A DNA stretch of 56,551 nucleotides from a bacterium (GTDB taxonomy: Bacteria; Actinomycetota; Acidimicrobiia; Spongiisociales; ZC4RG35): NCBI GenBank assembly GCA_028819345.1, contig JAPPLW010000054.1, positions 39,706 through 96,256 on the forward strand. Reading direction: 5' to 3'. The notes beneath the pieces are model-generated. The model saw only the letters and a list, made by a program, of their open reading frames with translations. It ran no database searches and was not told the DNA's origin. A program made the translations under genes and the position numbers. This document shows, one piece after another, positions 40,151-48,264 of the stretch (position 1 is its first letter; every line of letters starts with the position of its first letter).

Positions 40151-41674
40151 ATGGAGGAAGGAGCGTCCCGGACACCGCGCCGTTCCACCAGCACCTCCGT
40201 GTTTGGAGCAGGTCGAAGAGAGAGCCATGACTCGTCGGCCTTTTACGCACGTTTCAAGCCACCGGTCATCGATGACGACAATCGGGTCGGCTCCCGTCCT
40301 GACATAGACGGGCCGATCCTGGGAGATGCTCGGCGGATGGAAGAACTTCCGGACCGGTCCGTTGCGTTGGTGGTTACGTCTCCTCCCTACTTCGTGGGGA
40401 AGGAGTACGAGGACGCGGTGCTTCAGGCGGCTCGTTCCAACTCCCTTTCGGCTGAACTTCCGGGAAATTACCGGGAGTATCTCCGGCTCCTTCACGATGT
40501 CTTCGCCGAGTGCCGCAGGGTTCTGGAGCCGGGCGGGCGCATAGCCGTCAACGTGGCCAATCTCGGGAGGAAGCCCTATCGCAGCCTCTCCGCCGATGTG
40601 ATCGGGATCTTCGAATCCCTCGGCCTGCTACTCCGGGGGGAGATCATTTGGCGCAAGGCTTCCGCGGCCAGCGGTTCCTGTGCCTGGGGCTCATTTCGCA
40701 GCCCCGCCAATCCGGTGCTCAGGGACGTGACGGAGCGGGTGATCATCGCGTCCAAGGGCCGGTTTGATCGGGCTCTCACTTCTGCTCAACGACAAGCACA
40801 GGAGCTTCCCTTCCGTCCCAGCCTGGCCAACGACGAGTTCGTCGAAGCGACCCTGGACGTGTGGGACATTCCTGCTGAGAGAGCCCGTCGGGTGGGTCAC
40901 CCGGCGCCTTTTCCGGTGGAGCTTCCCTTGAGGCTCATCGATCTCTATACATACCGAGACGACCTCGTGCTCGACCCCTTCATGGGGTCAGGCACGACTT
41001 TGGTGGCTGCTCACCGAGCAGGGAGGAGAGGGGTCGGATACGACATAAACCCCGAATATGTGGACATGGCTCGGCAGAGGTTGGAGGTGGCTCACCGCCG
41101 GCCCTTCCCGGAGGAGGAAGCCCAGGCAGCCTGGCCGTCCAACGGCGCTGCCGACGGGACGGTGAGCGTTCGTGTTCCCAATGAGCACTTCCAGGCGCGG
41201 GCGTTGCGGGAAGGGAAGAAAGCCCAGGACCTTGCGAGGGATGCCCTGGGTTATGCGGGGTTTGAGATTCTCAGGACGAACCCCCGGATCGCCAGGTTGG
41301 GCATCCAGTTCAACTTCCTGGTCGAGAACCGGCATGGCCGCAGGTGGTACGTGGATGTCTCGGGGGCTTTCACCACTGTCCGTCCGGGACTCATGCGAAC
41401 CGACACCCTTTGGAAGACATTGGGCCGCGCCCACGTCCATCACATGGCGGGAGACGGGACTCCGCTCCTGATACTGACCTCGAACTTGCCCAAGCCCGGC
41501 ACCGAGGGTTGGAAGGCTCTGAAGGCCGTGGGACCCCGAAGCGCCTTCGACGCCATCGAGATCTTCGACCCGGAGGGGATCGAGCGCCTCGGGTGTTACG
41601 GAAGGGACGACATAGTCCGTCCCACAGAGGGGTTCTGGACCCCCGAGCAGATCGAACAGGCCTTCGGGAGGTAG
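40151..41674 (+). CDS. DNA methyltransferase with unusual C-terminal domain
   Basis: A site-specific DNA methyltransferase of 507 residues. The N6-adenine/N4-cytosine catalytic motif is VTSPPYF (motif IV), and the AdoMet-binding FMGSGTT (motif I) follows it near residue 280, the beta-class order. GGRIAVNVANLG and RRGVGYDINPEYVDMA complete the fold. About 160 extra residues follow (FQARALREGKKAQDLA to the end), with FNFLVENRHGRRWYVDVSGAFTT, given as a region, and DTLWKTLGRAHVHH. This tail resembles the compact alpha-beta folds of restriction-endonuclease-like domains, but a clear Asp-(Glu)xLys triad is not visible. The ATG at 40151 fits a leaderless transcript. No separate restriction gene is adjacent. 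It could be an orphan or a fused restriction-modification enzyme. Confidence 0.85.
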   Translation: MEEGASRTPRRSTSTSVFGAGRRESHDSSAFYARFKPPVIDDDNRVGSRPDIDGPILGDARRMEELPDRSVALVVTSPPYFVGKEYEDAVLQAARSNSLSAELPGNYREYLRLLHDVFAECRRVLEPGGRIAVNVANLGRKPYRSLSADVIGIFESLGLLLRGEIIWRKASAASGSCAWGSFRSPANPVLRDVTERVIIASKGRFDRALTSAQRQAQELPFRPSLANDEFVEATLDVWDIPAERARRVGHPAPFPVELPLRLIDLYTYRDDLVLDPFMGSGTTLVAAHRAGRRGVGYDINPEYVDMARQRLEVAHRRPFPEEEAQAAWPSNGAADGTVSVRVPNEHFQARALREGKKAQDLARDALGYAGFEILRTNPRIARLGIQFNFLVENRHGRRWYVDVSGAFTTVRPGLMRTDTLWKTLGRAHVHHMAGDGTPLLILTSNLPKPGTEGWKALKAVGPRSAFDAIEIFDPEGIERLGCYGRDDIVRPTEGFWTPEQIEQAFGR

Positions 41675-41705
41675 GTCGGGAGGAGCGGCCGGTGCCAGTT
41701 GCTAT

Positions 41706-41980
41706 GTGCACATCGTCAACAGCCTCCAGTACTTCTCGGTGTGGGAGTCGCCCCGCCTCACCGGCCTCCCACCGCGGGGGAGTATGCCGAGGCGGGATTG
41801 CCGTGGTTCGACTACTACGACGCCGATCGGGCGGCTCTGGCCGGCGCCGAAAAGCTGGCCGGCTTGGACAGTGTCGCCGAGCGCCGGGTCAAGGAAGGAC
41901 GGGTGGTCCGCACCGAGGGCCCCCTGGGGCCGGTGGTGGTCCAGCCGCTGTCTCCGGATGATCTCCTGAGAGCCAACTGA
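41706..41980 (+). pseudogene. Small conserved-looking gene broken by a 1-bp frameshift
   Basis: Two overlapping frames join into one plausible protein if a single base is added to the G5 run at 41776-41780. The first frame gives VHIVNSLQYFSVWESPRLTGLPPRG and the second continues EYAEAGLPWFDYYDADRAALAG to PDDLLRAN, about 91 residues in total. The PWFDYYDAD segment is reminiscent of short conserved actinobacterial proteins, but I cannot name the family. No ribosome-binding site is clear, so the N-terminus may also be missing. The break is in a homopolymer, which makes a sequencing error as likely as a real mutation. Confidence 0.45.
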
Positions 41981-42035
41981 GGGCAGGCTCCGGACCGCGG
42001 TCAGCCGTCCGCTGTAGCTCTTTGTCCGATGGCAC

Positions 42036-42500
42036 TCAGACGGCGCCCATGTAGCGGTGATGCGACCAGGCTTCGTAGACCACGATGGCTACTGCGTTGG
42101 CCAGGTTGAGGCTGCGGACGCCGGGCAGCATGGGGATGCGAGCGCTCTCGTCTACCCAGAGGGCGGACGTCACCTCCTCGGGTAGGCCGGTCGACTCGGG
42201 CCCGAACAGCAGGGCGTCGCCGGGTGCGTAGTCGAGCGAGGAGTGCCAGGTGGCGCCCAGGGGCGAGAAAGCGAATACCCGTTGGGGCTCCTCGGACTCA
42301 ATCCATGCTTCGAGGCTCTCGTGTACCTGGGTGATCACCCTCTCCCGGTAGTCCATCCCCGCCCGCTTCAGGCGGGTGTCGGACATCTCGAATCCCAGGG
42401 GCTCGATGAGGTGGAGAAGGCATCCGGTGTTGGCTGCCAGCCGCATGATGGCGCCGGTGTTGGGAGGTATCTCCGGCTGGTAGAGAACGATGGAGAACAC
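42036..42500 (-). CDS. trmL: tRNA (cytidine/uridine-2'-O)-methyltransferase TrmL
   Basis: A SPOUT-class RNA methyltransferase of 154 residues that methylates the ribose of position 34 in certain tRNA-Leu. The protein is short and single-domain like E. coli TrmL, and has the conserved opening IVLYQPEIPPNTGAIMRLAANTG, given as a region (residues 4-26). Knot motifs LLFGPESTGLP and IPMLPGVRSLNLANAVAIV follow and bind AdoMet. It lies 22 bp downstream of fabF in the same direction and may be co-transcribed with it. Confidence 0.93.
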   Translation of the reverse strand: MFSIVLYQPEIPPNTGAIMRLAANTGCLLHLIEPLGFEMSDTRLKRAGMDYRERVITQVHESLEAWIESEEPQRVFAFSPLGATWHSSLDYAPGDALLFGPESTGLPEEVTSALWVDESARIPMLPGVRSLNLANAVAIVVYEAWSHHRYMGAV

Positions 42501-42522
42501 GGCGGTTCTCGGCGCCGGCGGG

Positions 42523-43692
42523 TCAGCTCCCCGGGCCGAAGACCAGCACGGTGTTGTGGCCCCCGAACCCGAAGGAGTTGGAGACCGCCAAACCGGGCTC
42601 CCAATCCTGACGCTCCGTCACTATCCGGTGAAGGGGAATCTCGGGGTCCTGCTCTCTCAACCCGATGTTGGGGGGGACCTGTCCCCGGCTGATGGCCAGC
42701 ACGGAGGCCACGGCCTCTATCCCCCCGCTGGCTCCCAGGGCGTGGCCAGTGGTCCCTTTGATGGATGAGACCAGCGGTTGGCGATCGCCCCAGATGTCGG
42801 CTATGACCTGCCCCTCACCGGCGTCGTTGAGTTGAGTGGCGGTGCCGTGAGCATTTATGTAGCCCACCTGTTCGGGAGTTGCTCCCGCGTCGGCAAGGGC
42901 GCCCTCGAGGGCCCGTCGCGCTCCGTCGCCCTCCGGGTGGGGAGCGGTGATGTGATGAGCGTCGGAGGTGGTCCCCGCACCCAGGACCTCCGCCAGGATG
43001 TCGGCGCCCCGCTCGGTTGCGTTGTTCCACTCCTCGAGCACCAGCACGGCGGCGCCTTCCCCGACCACGAACCCGTTGCGGTCGATGTCGAAGGGCCGCG
43101 ACTCGTCGGTGGGAGAGAGGGCCCGCGCCACCCTGAATCCGGCGATGCTGGCCGGGCGGATTGCCGCTTCGGACCCTCCCGCCACCATCAGGTCGGTGTA
43201 TCCCCACTGGATCTGGCGCAAGGCGTCGCTAATGGCCTGGGCGCCCGCCGCGCAGGCCAGCGTCTGGGTGGTGGCCGGTCCGAGAAAACCGAAAGTGATG
43301 GAGATGTCGGCGGCGGCGGCGTTACCCATCATCATGGGGATAGCCACCGGCGAGGGACGAGGCCTTTCGCTGTGATAAACGGCATTCACCAGTCCCTCGA
43401 ACGACTGCATTCCGCCGATGCCGGTCCCGATGCACGTCCCGGATCGCAGGGGATCGGCGCCGTGGTCGCCCGCCATGGCCAACGCCTCGTGGGCGGCGGC
43501 CCGCGCGTACTGGGAGAACAGGTCTAGCCGGCGGACCTCGCGGCGAGGTATCCATGCCGTCGGGTCCCAGTCCTCAACCGCGAAAGGCCCCTTCCCCGGG
43601 TCCTTGGTGAGGCCTTCCCAGAAGGCTTCGGTGCCCACGCCCGGGCTGGTGACGACTCCTACGCCGGTGACGGCGACCCTGCGTCTGTTCAC
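42523..43692 (-). CDS. fabF: 3-oxoacyl-ACP synthase II
   Basis: A condensing enzyme of fatty-acid elongation, 389 residues, cytoplasmic, joining malonyl-ACP to an acyl-ACP. The Cys-His-His triad is visible: Cys in TLACAAGAQAI, His in NAHGTATQLND and His in GTTGHALGASG. The Lys in SSIKGTTGHA and the C-terminal NSFGFGGHNT loop also match FabF. Length is slightly short of the usual 410. Other fab genes are not adjacent, so it may be a second or specialised synthase. The minus-strand group runs VOC protein, FabF, TrmL after the acyl-CoA dehydrogenase. Confidence 0.92.
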   Translation of the reverse strand: MNRRRVAVTGVGVVTSPGVGTEAFWEGLTKDPGKGPFAVEDWDPTAWIPRREVRRLDLFSQYARAAAHEALAMAGDHGADPLRSGTCIGTGIGGMQSFEGLVNAVYHSERPRPSPVAIPMMMGNAAAADISITFGFLGPATTQTLACAAGAQAISDALRQIQWGYTDLMVAGGSEAAIRPASIAGFRVARALSPTDESRPFDIDRNGFVVGEGAAVLVLEEWNNATERGADILAEVLGAGTTSDAHHITAPHPEGDGARRALEGALADAGATPEQVGYINAHGTATQLNDAGEGQVIADIWGDRQPLVSSIKGTTGHALGASGGIEAVASVLAISRGQVPPNIGLREQDPEIPLHRIVTERQDWEPGLAVSNSFGFGGHNTVLVFGPGS

Positions 43693-43723
43693 CCTGTCCC
43701 TTTCTTGCGGTGCGGCACGGTTC

Positions 43724-44098
43724 CTACTCCCTTTCGGTCTGGTCCATCTCGGCGGCCTGGTACACGCCGAAGACTATGCCCTGGGGGCCGCGGCAGTAGG
43801 CGACCTGCCCGACCTCGGGTATGTCCTGGATGGGCACCACCGTCTCGCCTCCGGCGGACGAGATCTTTTCCAGGGCTTGGTGGATGTCCGGTACGTCCAC
43901 CGTGATCACGGTGCGAGCCTGATCGTCGGGCGAGGGCATCAGCGCGCCGTTGATTCCCGGCCGGTCGTCTGGGCCGGTGGTGGCCAGCCAGTACGGAAAC
44001 TCTCCCCATTGTTGAAAGGTCCATCCCAGCGCCTTTGAGAAAAAATCCTGGCTGGCCGCCGGATCGGGACTTTGGTACTCGAAATGAACCGGTCGCAT
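43724..44098 (-). CDS. VOC-family (glyoxalase/bleomycin-resistance-like) protein
   Basis: A 124-residue vicinal-oxygen-chelate protein. It begins RPVHFEYQSPDPAASQDFFSKALGW, given as a region (residues 2-26), the usual first beta-alpha-beta unit, and continues with WLATTGPDDRPGINGALM and a second repeat from TVDVPDIHQALEKISSAGG. Putative ligands are the early His/Glu and the Glu-containing C-terminal strand. The family includes glyoxalases, dioxygenases and antibiotic-binding proteins, so the function is open. It lies 12 bp after the acyl-CoA dehydrogenase gene and probably shares its transcript. Confidence 0.87.
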   Translation of the reverse strand: MRPVHFEYQSPDPAASQDFFSKALGWTFQQWGEFPYWLATTGPDDRPGINGALMPSPDDQARTVITVDVPDIHQALEKISSAGGETVVPIQDIPEVGQVAYCRGPQGIVFGVYQAAEMDQTERE

Positions 44099-44110
44099 GA
44101 ACTTTCCTTT

Positions 44111-45919
44111 CTAGTGGGCAGCCATCTCGGGTCTGAAATCCAGCTCGTACAAAAGCTCGGATCCAGCCGACGCCGCGTTCTCCAGGGAAGCGGCCTCGGG
44201 GAGCAGTTGCTCGCAGTAGTAGCGGGCGGTTGCGACCTTTTGCCGCAGCCAGTCGTCGTCTGCTCCGACCGTTCCGATTCTCCGTAGAGCCGCCTGGGCG
44301 GACCGTACCATGAGCCATCCGCCCATCACGGTGCCGAACATCGTCAGGTAGGGGTAGGCGCCCGCCAGAGCGCCCTGGTAGTCACCCTTGCCGAGGTGAG
44401 ACCCCAGGGTGAGGCTGGATCGCCCGAGAATCCGGACCGCCCGGGCCAATTCCTCGCCGGATGCCTTCAACTCGGCGATCGAGGAGGCTTCGGCCGCGGT
44501 GACGCCTATCTGCTCCAGCAGTTCCTTGACCGCGGCTCCCATACGTGTGGGGAGCTTTCTCATCACCAGGTCGATGGCCTGGATGCCGTTGGTCCCCTCA
44601 TAGATGGGGCTGATGCGGGAATCGCGGAAGAACTGGGCGGCGCCGGTCTCCTCGACGAACCCCATGCCGCCGTGGATCTGGATGCCCAGCGACGCCACCT
44701 CCACCCCCAGGTCGCTGCACCAGGCCTTGGCGACCGGCGTCAGGATCGAGGCCAACTCCTCGGACCGGATCCGTTCCTCATCGGTGTCGGCGTAATGGGA
44801 CCGGTCGACGGTGGACACGCAGTAGAACAGCAGAGCCCTCATCGCTTCGATACGGGCCTTCATGGTGGCCAGCATCCGTCGTACGTCCGGGTGTTCCACG
44901 ATCAGTGACTGCTGGCCCCTGGGAGCCCCCACCGCTCTCCCCTGGCGCCGCTCCCAGGAGAATTCCAACGCTTTCTGGTAGGCGCGCTCGGCCACTGCCA
45001 GCCCGCCCTGTCCGACGGCGATCCGAGCCGCGTTCATCATGGTGAACATCCGCGCCATGCCTCCCTGTTCGGGACCCACCAGGTAGCCGACCGCCCCGCC
45101 TTGCTCGCCGTAGGAGAGCATGCAGGTGGGGCTTCCGTGAATGCCCAGCTTGTGCTCCAGGGAGACGGTCCTGATGTCGTTCAGTTCACCCGGCTTCCCG
45201 TCGGGGCCCACCAGGCGCTTGGGCACTATGAAAAGCGAGATTCCCTTGGTGCCCGCTGCAGCGTCGGGGGTGCGGGCAAGGACGGTGTGGATGATGTTGT
45301 CCGCCATGTCGTGATCGCCCCAGGTGATGAAAATCTTGGTGCCGGTGATCCGGTAGGTCCCGTCCGGCTGGGGGATGGCCTTGGTGGTGAGGGCGCCCAC
45401 GTCGGAGCCGGCGTGGGGCTCGGTGAGGTTCATGGTGCCCGACCACTCTCCGGTGATGAGCTTTTCCAGGTAGAGACCCTTCTGCTCGGGGGAGCCGTGG
45501 GTGTTCAGGAGGTGAACGGTCCCGGTGGTGAGGGTGGGACACAGCGAGAAGGACAGACTGGAGGAGATCATCATCTCATCGACTGCGAACCCCACAGCCT
45601 GGGGCATGCCCCCTCCGCCCCAGCCGGCGGGCAGGGAGATTGCCTGCCAGCCCGCTTCGACCAGTTTCCGATAGGCCTCGGCGAACCCGGTCGGAGTCTT
45701 CACCGTCCCGTCCTCGGTGAGTACCGACCCTTCGAGATCGCCTACCGGATTGAGGGGGGCCACCACTTGGGAGAAGAAGCGCCCGGCTTCTTCCAGCAGT
45801 TCGCCAACGGTCGCCGGGTCGGCGTGCTGGTATCCGTTAAGTTTGGAGAGAGCCTCCAGGTCAACAATGTGTTCCAGCACGAAACCGATGTCGCGGAGGG
45901 GAGGCCGATAAACGCTCAT
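44111..45919 (-). CDS. Acyl-CoA dehydrogenase, DmdC-like long form
   Basis: A FAD-dependent acyl-CoA dehydrogenase of 602 residues, introducing a trans double bond in an acyl-CoA. The length and the C-terminal extension match the long group that includes DmdC (methylmercaptopropionyl-CoA dehydrogenase) rather than the 380-residue short forms. Motifs are MNLTEPHAGSDVGAL, KIFITWGDHD, IQIHGGMGFVEETG and the catalytic-Glu region PIYEGTNGIQAIDLV. Without DmdB or DmdD nearby, DMSP metabolism cannot be claimed; fatty-acid oxidation is as likely. It is divergent from ppk1 across an AT-rich stretch (45920-45942) that may hold promoters. Confidence 0.92.
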   Translation of the reverse strand: MSVYRPPLRDIGFVLEHIVDLEALSKLNGYQHADPATVGELLEEAGRFFSQVVAPLNPVGDLEGSVLTEDGTVKTPTGFAEAYRKLVEAGWQAISLPAGWGGGGMPQAVGFAVDEMMISSSLSFSLCPTLTTGTVHLLNTHGSPEQKGLYLEKLITGEWSGTMNLTEPHAGSDVGALTTKAIPQPDGTYRITGTKIFITWGDHDMADNIIHTVLARTPDAAAGTKGISLFIVPKRLVGPDGKPGELNDIRTVSLEHKLGIHGSPTCMLSYGEQGGAVGYLVGPEQGGMARMFTMMNAARIAVGQGGLAVAERAYQKALEFSWERRQGRAVGAPRGQQSLIVEHPDVRRMLATMKARIEAMRALLFYCVSTVDRSHYADTDEERIRSEELASILTPVAKAWCSDLGVEVASLGIQIHGGMGFVEETGAAQFFRDSRISPIYEGTNGIQAIDLVMRKLPTRMGAAVKELLEQIGVTAAEASSIAELKASGEELARAVRILGRSSLTLGSHLGKGDYQGALAGAYPYLTMFGTVMGGWLMVRSAQAALRRIGTVGADDDWLRQKVATARYYCEQLLPEAASLENAASAGSELLYELDFRPEMAAH

Positions 45920-46044
45920 CTGCAGTAATAAAGAATATCAAGATGCAGGCCCTCGCCTTAATGCCAAAACTTCTGGCAGCTCAGGCAGTGACGGTCTATT
46001 CTTTGGACGAACTGGATTCTGCCCACCGCCGCCCCCGACTTACG

Positions 46045-48093
46045 ATGACTACCCGGAACGACCCTTCACGCTTTTTCAACCGGGAGCTTTCCTGGCTGGA
46101 CTTCAACAGCAGGGTGATCGCGCTTGCTGAGCAGGAGGAGACGCCCCTCTTGGAGAAGGTGCGGTTTCTCTCCATCTGGGCTTCGAATCTGGACGACTTC
46201 TTCCAGATCAGGGTGGCCGGGCTCAAGGAGCAGGTCGCCCACGGGATAATGAGAAAAAGCCCCGACGGGCGCACGCCGGGCCAACAACTCTCCGCCATCC
46301 GCGCCGAGACCTCCGAGCAGTATCTCCGGGCTTCGAAGATCTTCCGTGACCTGCTGGTTCCAGGCCTGGCCGACGCGGGTCTGGGTCTGAGGTCCTATTC
46401 CGACCTGGATGATCAGGCAAAGGCCTACCTGGACCGCTATTTCCGTGCCACGGTCTTCCCGGTCCTGACACCACTGGCGGTGGATCCTGCCCATCCCTTC
46501 CCTCACATCTCCAGTCTCTCTCTCAACCTGGCGGTCCACGTGCAGGAGGGAAGGAGCGGGGCGGTGAGATTCGCCCGGGTCAAGATTCCCCCCATCCTTC
46601 CCGCCTTCGTGCCCTTGCCCGACAGCGGATGGTTTGTCCCGCTGGATGAGTTGATCGCCGCCCACCTCGATGAACTCTTCCCGGGGATGCGCATCCTTGA
46701 CTACCACCTCTTCCGCGTCACCCGCAATGCGGACTTCGAGTTGGAGGAAGACGCTGGCGGGGACCTCCTGTCGGCCGTCGAGTCGGAATTGACCCGGAGG
46801 CGGTTCGGCCGGGCGGTCCGCCTGGAGGTGACTGGAACGATGAGCAGCGAGGCGCTCGACATGCTCATCCGGGAACTGCAGATAACCAGGTCGGATGTGT
46901 ACGTCATGGACGGGGTGCTGAACACGGCCGATCTCATGTTCATGGCCTCCCTTCCCCGGCCGGAGTTGCAGTACCGCCCCTGGACATGGGTGACCCACCC
47001 CCGGTTGGCGGCGCGCATCAGCGACCACCTGGACATCTTCGAGGTGATCCGGGAGGGGGACATCCTGGTGCATCACCCGTATGACTCGTTTGCCTCCTCC
47101 GTGGAGGAGTTCATAGTGCAGGCTGCTGCCGACCCCCACGTACTGGCCATCAAGCAAACCCTGTATCGCACCGCCAGCGACAGCGTGATCATGAACGCCC
47201 TTATGGAAGCCGCAACACGGGGAAAGCAGGTGGTGGTGCTGGTGGAGTTGAAAGCCCGATTCGACGAGGATGCCAACATCACCTGGGCCCAGAGGCTGGA
47301 AGACATGGGCGTGCATGTCGTCTACGGGGTGGTGGGACTCAAGACCCACACCAAGATCGCCCTGGTGGTCAGGCGGGAAGGAGATGAGATCCGGCGTTAC
47401 TCCCACATAGGGACCGGCAACTACAACGAGCAGACCGCTCGCATCTATGAAGACCTGGGGCTGTTCACCTGTGACGAGGCGGTAGGCGCCGATTTGAGCT
47501 TCCTGTTCAACTACCTGACCGGGTACAGTCGCCATTCGGTGTACCAGAAGCTCCTGGTGTCGCCCATCTTCACTCGTCCTCGCATCCTGAAGCTCATAGC
47601 GGAGCAGGCCCATCCCGAAGGCCTGATAACCATGAAGATGAACTCCCTGGTGGACCCGGCGATGATCGAGGCCCTGTACGCCGCCTCCGAGGCCGGGGCG
47701 AAGATCGATCTGGTGGTCAGGGGGATCTGTAGTCTGGTGCCGGGGGTAGAGGGGATGTCGGAGAACATAAGGGTGCGGTCCCTGGTGGGGAGGTATCTGG
47801 AGCACTCGCGGGTCTACCGGTTCGGTGGTCGGGAGAACCGGGTCTACTACATGGGATCGGCCGACTTGATGCAACGCAACCTCGACCACCGGGTGGAGGC
47901 CATGGCTCCCATCGAGGACCCCGATCTGCAGTTCCGCATCGACGAGATCTTCGAGGTGCTGATGGCCGACGACACTCTCTCCTGGGAACTGGGACCTGAC
48001 GGGAAGTGGACCAGGGTGGCGGAACGGCAGGGTCTGAGCACTCACGTCGAGTTGCAGGACCTGGCGGAAGCCAGGGGGCAGGCCCGGTACTGA
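46045..48093 (+). CDS. ppk1: Polyphosphate kinase 1
   Basis: Makes inorganic polyphosphate from ATP at the membrane and reverses the reaction, giving a phosphate and energy store. The 682-residue protein starts with the family-typical FFNRELSWLDFNSRV, so I prefer the ATG at 46045; an upstream ATG at 45943 would add 34 residues not found in relatives. Seen: the N-terminal helical domain, the catalytic His in LKTHTKIALVVRR, a second conserved His in YSHIGTGNYNEQTA and the C-terminal RVYRFGGREN and YMGSADLMQRNLDHRVE segments. It sits directly upstream of the Pst phosphate-uptake operon, which fits joint control by phosphate supply. Confidence 0.95.
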   Translation: MTTRNDPSRFFNRELSWLDFNSRVIALAEQEETPLLEKVRFLSIWASNLDDFFQIRVAGLKEQVAHGIMRKSPDGRTPGQQLSAIRAETSEQYLRASKIFRDLLVPGLADAGLGLRSYSDLDDQAKAYLDRYFRATVFPVLTPLAVDPAHPFPHISSLSLNLAVHVQEGRSGAVRFARVKIPPILPAFVPLPDSGWFVPLDELIAAHLDELFPGMRILDYHLFRVTRNADFELEEDAGGDLLSAVESELTRRRFGRAVRLEVTGTMSSEALDMLIRELQITRSDVYVMDGVLNTADLMFMASLPRPELQYRPWTWVTHPRLAARISDHLDIFEVIREGDILVHHPYDSFASSVEEFIVQAAADPHVLAIKQTLYRTASDSVIMNALMEAATRGKQVVVLVELKARFDEDANITWAQRLEDMGVHVVYGVVGLKTHTKIALVVRREGDEIRRYSHIGTGNYNEQTARIYEDLGLFTCDEAVGADLSFLFNYLTGYSRHSVYQKLLVSPIFTRPRILKLIAEQAHPEGLITMKMNSLVDPAMIEALYAASEAGAKIDLVVRGICSLVPGVEGMSENIRVRSLVGRYLEHSRVYRFGGRENRVYYMGSADLMQRNLDHRVEAMAPIEDPDLQFRIDEIFEVLMADDTLSWELGPDGKWTRVAERQGLSTHVELQDLAEARGQARY

Positions 48094-48103
48094 GAACCGG
48101 GCC
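48081..48103 (+). terminator. Hairpin overlapping the ppk1 stop codon
   Basis: GGCCCGGT pairs perfectly with ACCGGGCC across the 7-nt loop ACTGAGA, which includes part of the stop codon at 48091. There is no U-tract. High-GC actinobacteria often use such U-poor hairpins, so it may end the ppk1 transcript or protect its 3' end. Confidence 0.55.
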
Positions 48104-48128
48104 AACCAGCGCCAAGAATTCACATTCC

Positions 48129-48162
48129 GTTCGCGTTAAACCTCGATCTGTGTTCACTTGCT
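48129..48162 (+). promoter_or_regulatory. Candidate Pho box upstream of pstS
   Basis: GTTCGCGTTAA (48129) and GTTCACTTGCT (48152) resemble the 11-bp direct-repeat units (GTTCAC-like) bound by PhoP/RegX3-type regulators, spaced about two units apart. They lie about 100 bp before pstS, in the only sizeable gap of the phosphate cluster. A response regulator of that class is encoded at 52851. The match is by eye and moderate. Confidence 0.45.
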
Positions 48163-48264
48163 TTCCTTAGCGTGAGGGCATACGGGTGGGACCCGCGCCC
48201 CAGGGCGGCATTGCCTTCCGGCGGGTCGTGAAAGTGTTCTCGAGTTCAGGAGTCTGGATATCAG

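Noticed and set aside
40034-40495. N-terminal extension of the sugar dehydrogenase frame
   Set aside because: It overlaps the methyltransferase, whereas a strong ribosome-binding site and a lipoprotein signal mark the start at 40033.
44111-45919. DMSP demethylation pathway based on a DmdC-like protein
   Set aside because: No DmdA, DmdB or DmdD homologue is present; the long acyl-CoA dehydrogenase family is broader than DmdC.
46066-48123. Minus-strand open frame of over 680 codons opposite ppk1
   Set aside because: Antisense shadow of a GC-rich gene; ppk1 is unmistakable on the plus strand.
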